A stretch of 64,000 nt of DNA from Marisa cornuarietis. Taxonomy: Eukaryota > Mollusca > Gastropoda > Architaenioglossa > Ampullariidae. How positions within the stretch are numbered: position 1 is the first letter of the stretch; each line of letters opens with the position of its first letter. Of this stretch, positions 34,191-46,482 are shown piece after piece. A program made the position numbers and the translations under genes. Where the stretch lies: assembly GCA_004794655.1 (NCBI GenBank), contig SMMW01000001.1:15801001-15865000 (forward strand), in the 5' to 3' direction. Below the pieces are notes generated by a model. That model saw nothing but the letters and a program-made list of their open reading frames with translations. It was not told where the DNA came from and searched no databases.

Positions 34191-34835
34191 CCAATATTCA
34201 TGAACACGCACGAACATTTTCTAAACGAAAAAGTGTCTCACCCACACAGCACACACGCACACACAGATGCATGCACACGCATGCACTCAAGCCAGTTTGC
34301 ACGCCTGAACAGCTAGCACTAAAGAGGAATATTTTATGGGCTAACGATATCGGTAAAATTAACTGGGCCCAACATTTCCTGAAACACTGCCTTCAGGCAC
34401 ATCTGCGGCTCTCATCAATAAGGCAACGGCACTTAAAACTTGCGCTGGTGACGTCAGGAGACAAAAAGCTACTACGTCACTGCCGCAGTTTACATTTTTT
34501 GGATGGAAATGTCTTGACATCAAGTCTCTCTTTGTCTCGAAAACTGCATTATTTGTTTTCCTCCGCGTGTAATCAAGCACCAAGTGCAGTCGAAAATGGA
34601 GTGTGGAAGCCACTACACTTGACACTGCCATCTTTACACGCAGTAAACAAACAAACATACATGAACGATAAAATACTTATTAGTATCTGGTCCACTGAAG
34701 TAGGCTGATAGGGTTTATTTTAAGTATTTTGGCACTTCCCAAACCAACCATAAACAATTCAAACAAAACCAACCAAGATCAAGCCAAACTAAGTAAACTA
34801 AAGCAAGGCCAAACCAAATCAAAACCAAGCTAAAA

Positions 34836-34947
34836 CCAACCAACCAACCAACCAACCAACCAACCAACCAACCAACCAACCAACCAACCAACCAACCAAC
34901 CAACCAACCAACCAACCAACCAACCAACCAACCAACCAACCAACCAA
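34836..34947. repeat. CCAA tetranucleotide microsatellite
   Basis: About 28 perfect CCAA units, flanked by decayed copies on both sides. It creates an artificial VGWL-repeat frame on the minus strand. Confidence 0.97.
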
Positions 34948-35213
34948 CTAACCAAAATCAAACAAAGCAAAAGCCAACAACAACAAGTGGTACAGCATTG
35001 CATCTCTGCCTATCAAAAATAAAAGAAAATATTAAAAGAAATGTCTTGCCAAACAAAGACGTTAGACTTAATTAAGTATTTACAAAGCTGTCACCTGTCC
35101 TCACAGTGGTCTGACGAAGCTGTCAGGTGTAATAAGAGATCTGAGAACGCTGTAAAGATGTCATTCAGGGTCATAGTTATGAAGCGAGGGTATGTTGTTG
35201 CCCTGAGGCAACA

Positions 35214-35638
35214 TTGGGAACTCAAGGACAAGGCTCAAACAAATATACTCAAATTATAGAATGTTTAAAAAAGCAGTTTCTTACTAGTACCCTATCTAAA
35301 AATCCTCCCCTACATGATTATCTCCCTTTAATAAAATTTAGGTCATTGAATAACCACTTTCCAGTGTATAAATGTGGGCAAACAGATATCCCTAGAAATG
35401 AAAGGTTCTGTAGAGACTGCAACACCAACGACACAGGGGATGAATTCCATTACCTTTTTAATTGTAACAAATTTGATGTCCAGCGTAAAAATTACTTACC
35501 AAGTTACTACAGTATATTCATAACCCCAATGCTTACAAATTCCAATCTTTATTAATTTAAAAAAAATAAAAAGACCCTCAGCAGATTAGCTCGATTCGTG
35601 AAGATATTACTAAGGACAGTGAACTAGTTACATTGATA

Positions 35639-35640
<2 letters not shown>
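35214..35640 (+). mobile_element. 5'-truncated LINE fragment (CR1/L2-like C terminus)
   Basis: The frame reads LPLIKFRSLNNHFPVYKCG, then DIPRNERFCRDCNTNDTGDE and FHYLFNCNKFDVQRKNYLP. The F-R-x-x-N-H, I-P-R-N-x-R-x-C-x-x-C and G-D-E-F-H-Y-x-F-x-C series is the typical C-terminal cysteine/histidine region behind the reverse transcriptase in CR1/L2/Jockey-related LINEs. After the stop at 35553-35555 homology continues (TLSRLARFVKI) in a shifted frame, so the copy is dead. A 58-bp TG array follows, then a CCCCTTGTGATAAAGAAATAG stretch like a LINE 3' UTR. Confidence 0.8.

Positions 35641-35643
<3 letters not shown>

Positions 35644-35701
<58 letters not shown>
35644..35701. repeat. TG microsatellite at the LINE 3' side
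   Basis: Perfect TG run of about 58 bases directly behind the LINE C-terminal remnant. Confidence 0.95.
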
Positions 35702-35702
<1 letters not shown>

Positions 35703-36892
35703 TATTGTACATAGGGATGCACTAATATGTACATTACCCCTTGTGATAAAGAAATAGTAAAGAATACAGAATACCTGTGAAAGAGAGTGAGAGAGAACAA
35801 GAGTGTGGTTATCCCTTGTTTACATGTACTCACATGCTTTAATTCACTCGATTACATATCCAAGTATAAAAACAAAAGAGTAACGTCCCTTCGCTTAACC
35901 GGCTGGAGGGGACTAGCTCTCTGTATTTGTTGTTGTCTTCGATGACCTGTTGTGCGTTTCGTGCCTATTATTTGACACATGCTTCTTCGTCTTTCTGTTC
36001 AATGATTTGCTTGTCTGCGGCCACTTTGGTTCCAACTACGGCCTTCTGCGTTCCCATCGACAGCCAGTCTGTTCGTGACGGTTTCTTGCGCCATTCGTCG
36101 CTTGATTTTGTTGACTAGAGATCTTTACACTCATAGTTTATCCACTTTGATCACTGCAAATTTGACAATTTCTCATTTCCGAATAACTTCGCTACATTTT
36201 GGCTTCTAGATCAACGCGCACCAGTAGCGTGGACTGTAACCTTGTCTTGTGAACTGTTGTGCACGGTCTTTGTGTTGAGGCGACGCCTCTGCCAACAGTT
36301 TGTGTGTGTGTGTGGTGATGTGTGCACGCCGGACATGGCTCTACAGTTTGATCTACAACTACAGACTGCATTTGCTGCCTGGTCTCGTAGACCCCAGCTT
36401 ATCTAGGATGATGCGCTCTATGGACAAGAACTACTTCCAGTTATATATATATATATACTAATCTGCTTTTATCCTGGATTAATAATGACTTTGTGAATAT
36501 GCACTACTTTATCTGTACCTCTTTCACATCCTCATCTGTGAAAGCTGACGAACAGTTGAACGTCTTGACACTAATATATCGGTGGATTTGCAGTGCTACT
36601 CTTCTGATGGCATGTAAACTCATTTTGGTTTTTCAAATAGACATTCTGCAGGCAACCTATAATGAGCAGCCAAAACAAACAAACAAACAAAAAAAAACCC
36701 TATCATTCTATAACCAGGCTTACCGTGTGAACAGGAACATTTGCAGCCTGGATAAGTTTTTCAAATGATTTGTGCACAGTGGAGCACCTTCTTGCGAGAT
36801 GTCATTCATACTATCTCATCTCATCTGGCATTCTCTAGACAACAATATTGCATGTTATGTTGTGTGCATCCATGTCTTTTTTGGGGGAGGGG
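35702..36892. other. Non-coding stretch
   Basis: AT-rich. The first part is probably LINE 3' UTR sequence; the rest holds short TA and TG runs (36303-36314, 36444-36457) and nothing gene-like. Confidence 0.4.
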
Positions 36893-36990
36893 GTGGGGGG
36901 TGTAAAGCGCCATGAGCCTGTTCATAGGACCGGGATATGGCGCTGTACAAATCCACTTTATTATTTATTATTTATTATTATTATAATACA
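36893..36990 (+). mobile_element. SINE 3' end with TTA tail
   Basis: TGTAAAGCGCCATGAGCCTG, then GGACCGGGATATGGCGCTGT and ACAAATCCACTTTATTATT, passing into TTA repeats. Related ends at 29437-29560 (-) and 43862-43950 (+). The 5' part is not recognisable. Confidence 0.65.
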
Positions 36991-37094
36991 TGAGGAGGTT
37001 GGAAAAAGGAAAGAATGAGTGGATGATTTTTGAGTATATGTGAATGAGAGATACGATAAGAATGTGAACGAATTTGCATGAATATTTCCTAATT

Positions 37095-37145
37095 TCTCAA
37101 TACCCCCTGGAGGGCGACAGAATAAAAGAATCTTGAATCTTGTTT
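37095..37145 (+). mobile_element. Probable LINE 3' end
   Basis: CCCCCTGGAGGGCGACAG is followed by AATAAAAGAATCTTGAATCTTG. Short LINE 3' UTR ends of this style, with AATAAA and a tandem (GAATCTT) tail, are common in invertebrates. Fragment only. Confidence 0.4.
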
Positions 37146-37221
37146 CCGAAGTTATAAAGCCGTGTCCAGACCTCGAAGATGTGGATCCGTAGTTAAGGAG
37201 GAGGCAAATATACCTTGGGGT

Positions 37222-37410
37222 AAAATTCGGTATGGTGGTTAAAAGAATCGTTTGTCTTGGGGCTATGTCACGTCTTGGGGCTATGTTTGTGTACGTGACA
37301 CCTGTTCACAGGGCTGGCCGTCGGGGGTTTTCTTCCCCCTCCCTCTCCCCTCATAGTGGAAAATGACCTTTCGGCGGATGCACTTTCCAATCAAAGCAAC
37401 CAGTCAACCT
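37222..37410 (+). mobile_element. Diverged SINE related to the copy at 2518-2735
   Basis: An A-box-like GTATGGTGGTTAAAAG, then GTACGTGACACCTG, CATAGTGGAAAATGA and GCACTTTCCAA in the same order as the first copy. The B box and the CCGGGTACTCCGG core are missing, and an 18-bp unit (GTCTTGGGGCTATGTCAC) is nearly duplicated at 37255-37290. Confidence 0.65.
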
Positions 37411-38689
37411 TGGGGTAAAGAAACACGAAATAGTGTCCGCGGGGTTTGGGTATCGCAACTACAAAAACAAGACGCTTTTCCTTGAGTTTCCCATTTTGCA
37501 TTGTGGAAACGACTTACGATCGTGTCATAACAATGGCCCCAGGGATGTCACGAAGCCTGTCATCGTCAGTGGGGTTAGTCTGTTGTCAGATGTCAGTACA
37601 GGGGAGCCGTATGGTTGTTGGATGTCATTAAGGAGTCATCATGATACTGACGTCAGATGAAGTTGCATGGTTGTTACGAAACTGATGGTGTCATTACAGG
37701 GCTGTTACAAAGACATTACCGAGGCATTGCACATCTGTCCGATGCCATTATAAAAGTACTGCAAAGCCTGCACTTGTCATGAGAGGAGATGACGCAACCA
37801 GAACATTTCCGCTGATGTTGAACAATGTAAGTGACGTCAAGATTTGAGAACTCGTGACGTCAACTATAGCAAGACTCACTGATTGGCATTATTGACGTCG
37901 TCATTTGCTCGAAGTTTTCGTATTAATGGCGTCATCTGGGACGTCAGAAATTAGAATTAAAAACAACTCATTAACCAAATAAAATCCTACTGAAAAAATC
38001 ATTAGCGCAAATTTTCTTAAAATTAATGATAGCTTTATGTTCGTTTGTGATCTACTGATTTGCCACAAAGTGCGATTTAAATTTCATGCCTGACCTGAGT
38101 AAGTCTGTAAAGGACGGGATAGAAAACAGTCTCTAGTATTTGTTGGGCTTAATGCTTGGGGGGGGAACGTTAAAGAGTAGCACAGCTTCATATTCCAAGG
38201 AAATATAGTGCACACAAAATAATTATGTAAGACAGATCTTACCACAACCTCCTCACACATTCTTGATTATTGTGTGACGCTTTTAGCGAGCTGTCGGAGA
38301 TGGGTGTGCTCTAAGTTCGACGGACGACCTACACAGCCCCCACAGTGCCAAAGAGACGCAGGTAGCTGCATTTTAAACATTTCTCACCTTCCGGTGTCCA
38401 CTCTTTGCCTTGGTCTCACTTCTCCCTCTGCAAACTCGAGCGTGTCTGCACAGACGCACGAATCTGAAGCGCAAGCAGGCGGGTATAATATTCACGACGC
38501 GAATCCCGAAAACTATCCACGACTCCAAGGGCAGAGCTTGCATTCTACAGCATTTTCGCGTCTGAAACTAGAGAAACAACAAAGACATGGGATCTACAGG
38601 GGGAAAATAATTTGTGTTTCATCAACCATCTCTACCGCATCGATTTTCGTCAAAAAATGAATCCGGGTTGAGATCGAGCTGACGTTTCA
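37411..38689. other. Non-coding stretch rich in GTCA motifs
   Basis: Between 37500 and 37950, GTCAT, GATGTCA and GACGTCA recur every 15-40 bases as a degenerate repeat. It includes three perfect CRE palindromes. A 128-codon frame at 38274-38660 has no coding bias or splice partners. Confidence 0.4.
37648..37862. promoter_or_regulatory. Cluster of three perfect CRE palindromes (TGACGTCA)
   Basis: TGACGTCA at 37648-37655, 37832-37839 and 37855-37862, with near copies at 37893 (TGACGTCG) and 37939 (GGACGTCA). This is the full CREB/ATF binding palindrome. No adjacent promoter is recognised, so function is inference. Confidence 0.45.
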
Positions 38690-39220
38690 TCGTTAATGAT
38701 CCTCTCCGCACTACTGACTACCTCACGCGAGAAGTCCCCCCTCCACCACCCAGCTCTTCAACCCCTCCTCCCCCCCCCCACCCAGCTCACATTCCTCCCC
38801 TTTCCTCCTCCGAAGGTCGCCTGCCTACCATTGCGCTCGGGCGCATATTTTATGACGCAGGCGGTCACGTGGTGCCAGCGGCTGGAAGGCCAGAGCAGAC
38901 GACACTTGTCTGGCAAATGGCTAAGATGTTTTCCTGAAGGTGCGTCGCGCGGCCTTGCATGAGGACACAGCGTTGCGGCGACCCCAGGCCCCCAGGGCTG
39001 AGTGGACCGAGGAGTTACCACTACGTGCAGGCCATGAACAGTAAAGTGTGAGTATCGCTCCATCTGGGGATGGGAGCATGAAGGAGGAAGGGGCGGGTGG
39101 CGGCGACGCGCCATATGGGTGCGCGACGACCAAGCTGCGGGCCGAGTGCGACGGGTTGGTTGCTGTTGTCAGTGCGAGACACGACAAAGCGTGCACGGGC
39201 GTGGATGATAATGAGGATGA
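38690..39220. promoter_or_regulatory. CpG-rich island, possible promoter
   Basis: Clustered CGCGCGGCC, GCGGCGACC, GGCGGCGACGCGCC and CGGGCCGAGTGCG within AT-rich flanks. A donor-like GTGTGAGTAT lies at about 39048. All three frames of either strand are partly open because stop codons are rare in GC-rich DNA, so the frames here are not evidence of coding. Confidence 0.35.
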
Positions 39221-41789
39221 GGATGAAGATGATCAGATGATGATGATGATAATAATGATGATAATAATGTTGATGTGCTAGTCATCCCCTGTGTGTCCGT
39301 TTTTCGCTCGTGCTCTGTGTGTGCACCAGGCCATGCTGTGAGATGGGATCTGGCAAACTGTGAGTTTGTTTTTGTCTTCTGCAGACAAAGATGTTGTTGT
39401 TGTTGTTGTTATTGTTTGTCATAAGAAAGATGTTTTGAATCAAATATTTATGGCACAATGGTGATTCTAACTATATTGTATAACCGATTTAGATGGCGAT
39501 GATGTGCGAACTCGGTGTCAAGTGTTGCGCGTTGCAGTCTGCTTGGTGTTGTGTATGTTTATATGTCGTCTTTTCAGTCACGGTTCATGTACCACGTGCA
39601 TCCTGACCCTCAGCTCCGCGCTGTTTTTTGCAAACACATCCCACAATGTACCACGCTCTACGTTCATTGCAAGTCTCCACTGCATTATATGGTCCCCCTT
39701 CAAAGAAATCACCGCCCTTCCAAAACTGTTTTATTGGCAAGGCTCACCAATTCTACATTCGATTTCTATAACCTCCATGCTCAATCCTTTCACAGATACC
39801 ACTACCCACCTCCCTCTCCATTGTATACGGATTTGATTCAGAAAACACCATTTTCGATTATTTTTAAAGCAATTTTGATTTTATTTTGATATATAATAAC
39901 ATATTTAGAGAGAGGGAGAAGGCCTGGTGTGAAGGACACACTGGCCCATTTGCACGCTGAGTCATTTACAAAGCATATCGCGCAGCCCCGGCGCCTGTTG
40001 TAAATAGGTGGAACATTTACATGCAGCGACTGTGTCCTTTGTCCCTCTTATCCAATCTGTCTCTTGTTTACGACCTGTACCGCCCTTCGACTTGCATTTT
40101 ATACATTGTTAATTGCTGTCTTTTATTACGCAGGGTTTTGTTTTGTCTTCGGGGCACGTAGGAGCGTATTTATCTTAAAATGCCATCAAGGTAAAGATAA
40201 CAAGCAAACCTGTCAGCAAGAAAAAGAATTGGAAAAAAGTTTTTAGTTTTTTTTCAAAGTTGAGAGCTAAACAACTTACTTTCTTCAGTACTTTCATCAA
40301 CCTACTAATATACTTAACCTGATGTTAGATATTCGGATATTTGATATTAGAATGAGGAAAGGTCGATCTGTTTGAACAAACTATGTTTAAATGTTGTCTG
40401 AAGAGAAAGTGAAAAAAAGAGAGGAAGAGACAGAGAAAGAAAGAGGGAGAGGAGGAAAGATAAAATAAATATGAATGTTTTATCAGAGAGGGTAGCGTGC
40501 TCTTTGAAGAGGCCTCTACACATAAATAAATCATTGTACATGGCAAATATTATCAGATTATAAAACTGTTAAAAAAAACTGCGATTTTACTGATACGAAG
40601 AGCTTCATACAGGATGAAAGCTTCTTTGATTTCGCTTCATCGCTAGAGGACATCGAGATTTGTTTTGTTTTGTTTTGTTTTGTTTTTTTGTATTTTTGTA
40701 TTTTGGGGCGTTTTCGGCAATATAAGATGAAAGGCGTTTGGAATACTATAATACTTATGGTCAATAAACAGTCTTCGTGTAAATCTTTTATATGTAGACA
40801 GGACAGTGCAAAGTGTATTTCATCCTCTGCATAAAAAACACATTACACATTCATGACACATTCGTGTGCATAATTTCTACGAAGCGTTTACATGTATAAT
40901 TTCTGTAAACCATTCACGCGTATAATGTGTATAATTATGACACTTTAGAAAGTTTTTTTTTCATATTCTTCGTAAAAAGCACGCCAAACATGTATAATCT
41001 GAATAAATCATTCGCGTGTATAATGTCCACAGTAGGTCCTCCGTATCGCTGGTTCCGCATCCACAGACTCAACCAACCGTAGAAAGAAAATATTCGAAAT
41101 TAAAATTCCAAAATGTTCCCGAAAGCAAAACTTGAATTGGCCATGGCCAGAACTCTACGCTGAACCCACGCTGAATTGATGTGTAGGCAATCAGTCTCTC
41201 TTCCCCCCCAGCACGTGCTGCTGATGTGTGCTCTGTAGGTAAGCCCTCGATGAACATGTACATAAGTTTTTCTTGTCATTATTCACGAAACAATGAACTG
41301 AAGCAACTATTTACATAAAATTTACATTGAATTGAGTATTAGAATAAGCTCGAGATAAATTAAAGTAAGGGTAAGCGTATGTTACCCCGTTTTATTAAAA
41401 AAATACTTGGGTTATTATGGTACAGGCGTAGTGTCTTAAAATCAGTCCCCCATGGGACAACGAGAACAAGTTGCATAACTATAAAGTAGTAAAAATCCGA
41501 AATAACAGCGAAATTTAGTCATTATTAATTTTTATTGTTTACCAATACTTGCCCGTAAGTATGTAGAAAAAAAACTTACTTTACAGAACAAAATATTCTG
41601 CAAGGAATGAGTCATTCCTTCATTAAGCATAGACTTTCTTCGCCAACTTAATTCTTCTGTACATATCAAAATATATTCATAGAAGCATACAGAGAGCCTT
41701 TTAAACCTCTGAGGTTTTACCCACAACGTCTAAGGCTTGAACTATCCGAAAAGCCTTTGTTGGAAATATGTCATTTTCTACAGGGAGAG
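39221..41789. other. Non-coding stretch
   Basis: Contains a GAT/ATA repeat (39205-39276), a TGT repeat near 39392, and a degenerate repeat at 40850-41030. No exon recognised. Confidence 0.4.
40850..41030. repeat. Degenerate repeat CATTCxCGTGTATAAT
   Basis: CATTCGTGTGCATAATTTCT, GTTTACATGTATAATTTCT, CATTCACGCGTATAATGTG, AACATGTATAATCTG and CATTCGCGTGTATAATGTC follow each other with spacing of about 25-35 bp. Confidence 0.6.
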
Positions 41790-41830
41790 ACATGACATGA
41801 CATCTTTTATTGTCAATGCCTCATAGTCAT
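41790..41830 (-). mobile_element. Probable LINE 3' end fragment
   Basis: On the minus strand: ATGAGGCATTGACAATAAAAG followed by ATGTCATGTCATGTC, i.e. a polyadenylation-like signal and a short tandem tail. The remnant is too short to place. Confidence 0.4.
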
Positions 41831-43861
41831 TTTGACATGGGGGATATATATATATATATTGCTAATACAAAGCAGTATATTCTACAACAATCAGATAACA
41901 TTTCCATATAATACGTCTTTGGCCATCAGACTTTGAAGCTTAACACACTACAGGGAGAGAAAGAAGGGGAAAGAAGCAGACAGAAGGCAGACACGTGGGG
42001 AGATGCAACTGAGAGGGAGGGCTTGAGGTAGAGGCTTCCTTGGAAAATAAAAACCCGTCCCTTGTTCATGGCTGAAAAGAATTACATCTCCACCAACTAT
42101 AACGGGAAGCGGGGGAAGGAAGGCTCCCACGGCACCGGGATCAGTCCCAAGATATCCACCGCCCAAAATATCTGGGGAAAGCTCGACCTGTCGCACCGAA
42201 AGAACATACCTCCACTACAAAATAAGAAAAAAAGAAAGACAGAGAATAAGAAAAGAGTGTAACTGGGCACCTCGCTACCCAGCATAATCGGTCGGTCCCC
42301 TTACCCGGTATACTGGGAGCCATGGGCCTTTATGTTACACATGATAGAGAGTGGATAGGTGAGAAGATAACAGTGGATAAATAACACAAGTCCATAATTC
42401 ATAACCTACAACACTAATTTATATATTCTACTAAAAATAATTAAACACAAACGTTTGCTCCCTAACCTAAATCTAAAACCCTGTTTCTACAATCTAAATA
42501 TCTTACTTTAAGGAGCTGACATCCTCCCTTCAGCTCACCTCTCAGCCTGTCGTCGCTACATCTTTGTCTCTCTCTAAAGTGTGTGGGTTACAGAGAGCGA
42601 GTCACGTGTTTCCCTTGTTTTTATCTACACGTTCCGGAGGTCGCTTATGGGATATGTTACGTACCTTTCTGCTACAAATCAACGCGTGGTCATGTGGTCT
42701 ACTTTATATGGCTAAACACTATACTCCATGATACCGACATCAATAAACAGAGAACACCAAGTCTGCCATGTGTGAAAATTAACCGTCATTTGTCTTTAGG
42801 AATACCTTTCACCGCATGCGTTTATACGGTTTTTGATCATAACTGTCTCTTAAGTGAACGAACCAATAGACTAGTCGGAAAGACAGAACAAAGTGAGACA
42901 GAGACTTTGACGCTTTTGATTTTCTTTGTTACCTGTTAAAAAATATATTATATCTATAGAGAGATAGAGAGTTTGTGTGCGAGCGCGTGTATGTGGTGCA
43001 TAGATAAAGTGCGAATAGCATACAACCTTGAAGATTCTTTTTTTTTACTCATTTTCTTCAAAATTAGGCTTTCGGATGATACACAATGAATAAAGGTGGT
43101 GTTCAGGGGAATGGTCGGTGGAGTTACTTGCAAATGCAGTATAGCTTTCAAAATATGCGGAATGCTCTTAGCCTTGTAGGACGGACAGTAAAACCTTGTT
43201 GGTATGCTTGACTTGACTTCCAGAAAGAGAGAGAGAGAGAAAGAAAGAAAAAGAGGGAAAAAAGAGAAAAGATATAATCCGAGGCTCCATCTAATTGGCG
43301 TGGATGGCGATGCGATTGTCAAATGTACTTCAGTTTTTCGAGGAATTGAGGGTGTCCCCAGGTACAGTGCTTGTGCTGAGGTGTCGCTCTCTGGACTTCG
43401 TTTTAATCCACTTATATGTCACTCTCTCCTCCCTTACATCTCGGTGGGTTCAGTCTTTTTTTTACCTGAATCATGCTGAATCTGTGGAACGTACTGTTTT
43501 GAACACCACGTTTGCTATGCCTGCTTGTATGGTTTTGACAAGAAGACAACAATATTATTAATATTTTTTTCGGGCATTTTGTAATGTCATTTTGTAATGT
43601 CTTCACAAATGACAAAACTGCTCTCATGGAGGGTAGAACGGAAATCCTGGACTGTGAAAAAAAAACCCCACAAGGCTGAACTTTGGGCATCCCTTTTCCT
43701 TTCACTAAGCAAGACAATCATATCATAATTCTCTAATTTTACATTTTTGTGTTGTACTTTTTCAGCCAAACATTGAGCTCTCTGTCAAGCGGGGAAGTAC
43801 TCTATACAAGCACTTTTATAATCTTTTTGTAACCTCACCTGCCGGGACCAAAATTATTGCG

Positions 43862-43950
43862 AGCAGTGAATGAGCTTGAGCGTGAGCTTGCTTATAGGGC
43901 TGGGATATGGCTCTATAAAAGTAACCTTTAATATAATATAATATCCCTAT
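43862..43950 (+). mobile_element. Diverged SINE 3' end
   Basis: GAGCGTGAGCTTGCTTATAG, then GGCTGGGATATGGCTCTATA and a TTTAATATAATATAAT tail. It matches the 36893-36990 element in motif order with several substitutions. Confidence 0.5.
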
Positions 43951-44558
43951 CATCATCGTCATCATCACCACTACCATTACAATTTAAACCAGTTTTTTTC
44001 ATGAAATGGAAAATAGTTGTGTCCCGTCTTTGATTTCTTCTATTTTCTTGTTTAATATCTTTCTGTCTTTATCGTCATTCTATAAAAATATGCACAGATA
44101 ATGCATTATACCTCATCAATTATCATTCTTTCTTTGCCAATTGAGTTCTTCAAAGCACTAACAGTGTCCGTTAAACTGGATTGTTCAAAGAATTAGTGGT
44201 AACTATAAGGTTAAAAAAGTAAACGGATAAATAAACAATTCGTATAAATTACTGACAATATTATTGTTAAAAGAACAACAAAAGGAAAAGAAATATATTA
44301 CTTGTGACTCGCCGTACCATGAACACATTATTGTGTCAAGGGTTTCTGCCCTCGCAAATCTATATAAAGATATACCAGCGGGTGTTTACAGCTGTAGCAT
44401 AAATTGCCGCAGCATTTGCGTGAATTTGATTAGCTGTCAGTTTACATGGGGCTGTCCATCATCAGAAACAATAATGGTTTGTTGTTTGGGTCTTCGCGTC
44501 TCCTTGTAGTCAACAACAATGATGAGAGCTACACAATTCGCCGTCAGCTGTTCGCTGA

Positions 44559-44596
<38 letters not shown>

Positions 44597-44613
44597 GCAC
44601 GCACGCACGCACA
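44559..44613. repeat. CA then CGCA compound microsatellite
   Basis: CA run passing into about five CGCA units. The same compound pattern occurs at 57686-57742. Confidence 0.95.
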
Positions 44614-45883
44614 CAAGCACACAAGCACCCACGCAAGCACATTTCGTGAGCACTTCGACCTAAGCATACTAGACTGTCCTCAGAAACACTGTAAGACATA
44701 ATGTTATAAGCAGCTGGACCAGGTTTTCAACTCCCTTGCATTCTGCTGAAGTTCTTTCAAAGTCCGAGGTTTTATTACAGCCTGAGGCACAGCGCAGTTT
44801 AAAGAGAGATTTAGAGGTCTACAGTCGTATGCTAATGCGCTCAATGTTTGAACAAAAGATGGTGCTTTTAAATGTGATAAGCTTCTAAAGAATACCTTTG
44901 GGCCAGTCCTTCTTCTTCAAAGCTTCATTTCCATATCTATTTCTCCCGTCTGAACCTTTAGTGAGGACTTTCTAACACTAACCCATTAATTCGAAATTTT
45001 ACAACCTGTTTATACACGGAATTAAAGAAACGGTGTAAGAAATTTACTGAGTGCACGTGTTTAATGTGAGTTTGACATGAGTTCATGCGAGTACTTTAGA
45101 CTATAGCTAAAGAGATAGAGAAGCAAAAAAAAAAAAAAAAAAGAAATAAAGACAAGAAGAAATAACAGAGGAAGTAAAAATTAAAGACATAATGAACGAA
45201 CGAAGAATTAAAGGAAGAGATATGACTAGCACCGTAGCATGCATTTTGTAAAACACAGAAGTACTGGACAGGTGTTTACGTGTGACTTTACCTGTAAGCC
45301 CTTGGTACCCCAGTGCTTTTATACTTATTCCTGTAATTTCTTAACTGGCTCATGATGAAGACTTTTTTTAACTTATCGCTTAAAAGTCACGAAAGAATGT
45401 GGACTTAATTTCGTTGTGCATTCATTTCTACAAGAGTGTCATATTGACAAACGAAACGCTGACTGCCCATCTGTAGGAAGTACACCATTAAGTGCTTGCT
45501 TATTCTCACCGATGAGGGACATGACAAGCATCCTTAAAGTTACGATTTGTTTATTGTGAAATTAGCCTTCACTGTTTCAGTCATCAACCGCCCCAACACA
45601 CTCTAATACTCGATTAAATGTTTAAGCCCGACCTGTCCTGAAACATCCTCTCAGTAAAACGGAAATTGTCCCGAATTGTGCAAAGGAAGCCCACGCGATG
45701 GCAAAACACGTAATTTCTCGTTGTGCTCTCGCACAGATCTCATCGGTTTAAAAGCTTCCAGACACCCCGCCAGCTCTGCAGCGGGCTCAGCGATCCACCC
45801 TTTATTATTGCTTCTTTCTTTCCTTAGTTCTGTCAGCAGCATTATGATGATACATAGAGGGAGAGGGTTATTAGACTGACGAG

Positions 45884-45888
<5 letters not shown>

Positions 45889-45960
<72 letters not shown>
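45889..45960. repeat. ACAG tetranucleotide microsatellite
   Basis: About 18 perfect ACAG units, the reverse-complement class of the CTGT array at 1663-1737. Confidence 0.97.
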
Positions 45961-45962
<2 letters not shown>

Positions 45963-46478
45963 TAAGGCAGGGAAGGTAAGGCAGGCAGATTTACTGCAAT
46001 GAATAAACAAAACAAACTCTCTTCAGACTGAACGAGTGTCAGTACGTGGACAGGTTAGGCACGATGAACTTTGTGCACTTATTATGCTAGTCGAAGAAGA
46101 AAACAATTGCCTGCCTTTAGGTACTGTGCAGTTACAGCTTTTATTTTATGAGAAACGATTTAAGAGTGTTGGCGATACTCTAAGAGACGCGTGTAACGGT
46201 TCCCACGAATTTATTGAAAGTATGCAAAGGGAGATGCACGGACCACCACGCATTCCAGCGGTTATTTTCACAAAGGCACTGTTAGTTCGCTGATAAAACG
46301 TAAAAACAAATGGTTGGTGTCTAAATCATTGTTTTCTTGCTTTTTTTAAGCAAATTCCTTGTCGCATAAACAAACTATGTATTACACACACGCGGGCGCA
46401 CACACACAATCACGCAGCATTATGTATCTCATATAAAATAAATAAGCACACTATCAGTGTGTATATATATATATCTCA

Positions 46479-46482
<4 letters not shown>

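Larger units (their letters stand above)
29561..35213. other. Long non-coding stretch with islands
   Basis: Contains CpG-rich patches (31080-31220, 32820-33030), a coding-like island (32578-32829), CT/CA and TG microsatellites (32100-32180, 33165-33235), a C-rich array (34090-34190) and a large CCAA array (34836-34947). The longest frame (34016-34708) starts inside a CA-type repeat and is not supported as a gene. Confidence 0.45.
41831..46482. other. Non-coding stretch
   Basis: Contains a TA run (41846-41859), a SINE tail (43862-43950), CA/CGCA (44559-44613) and ACAG (45889-45960) arrays. Candidate frames at 41948-42285 and 46036-46293 have no splice partner or known domain. Confidence 0.4.

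Noticed and set aside
34016..34708. 230-codon open frame, the longest outside the LINE
   Set aside because: It begins inside CA/CCCA/CGCA repeats (HTHT, HPPTHPPT peptides), and the rest lacks coding bias, domain or splice signals.
34715..34939. VGWL-repeat minus-strand frame
   Set aside because: Translation of the CCAA microsatellite.
38274..38660. 128-codon plus-strand frame next to the CpG island
   Set aside because: Codon use looks random and there is no splice or transposon signature.
41948..42285. Overlapping 60-80-codon frames on both strands near 42000-42300
   Set aside because: The stretch beside a LINE 3' end looks like non-coding repeat sequence; neither strand has a domain or splice partner.
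46036..46293. 85-codon plus-strand frame reading MSVRGQVRHDELCALIMLVE
   Set aside because: No acceptor or donor, no coding bias, no known domain.
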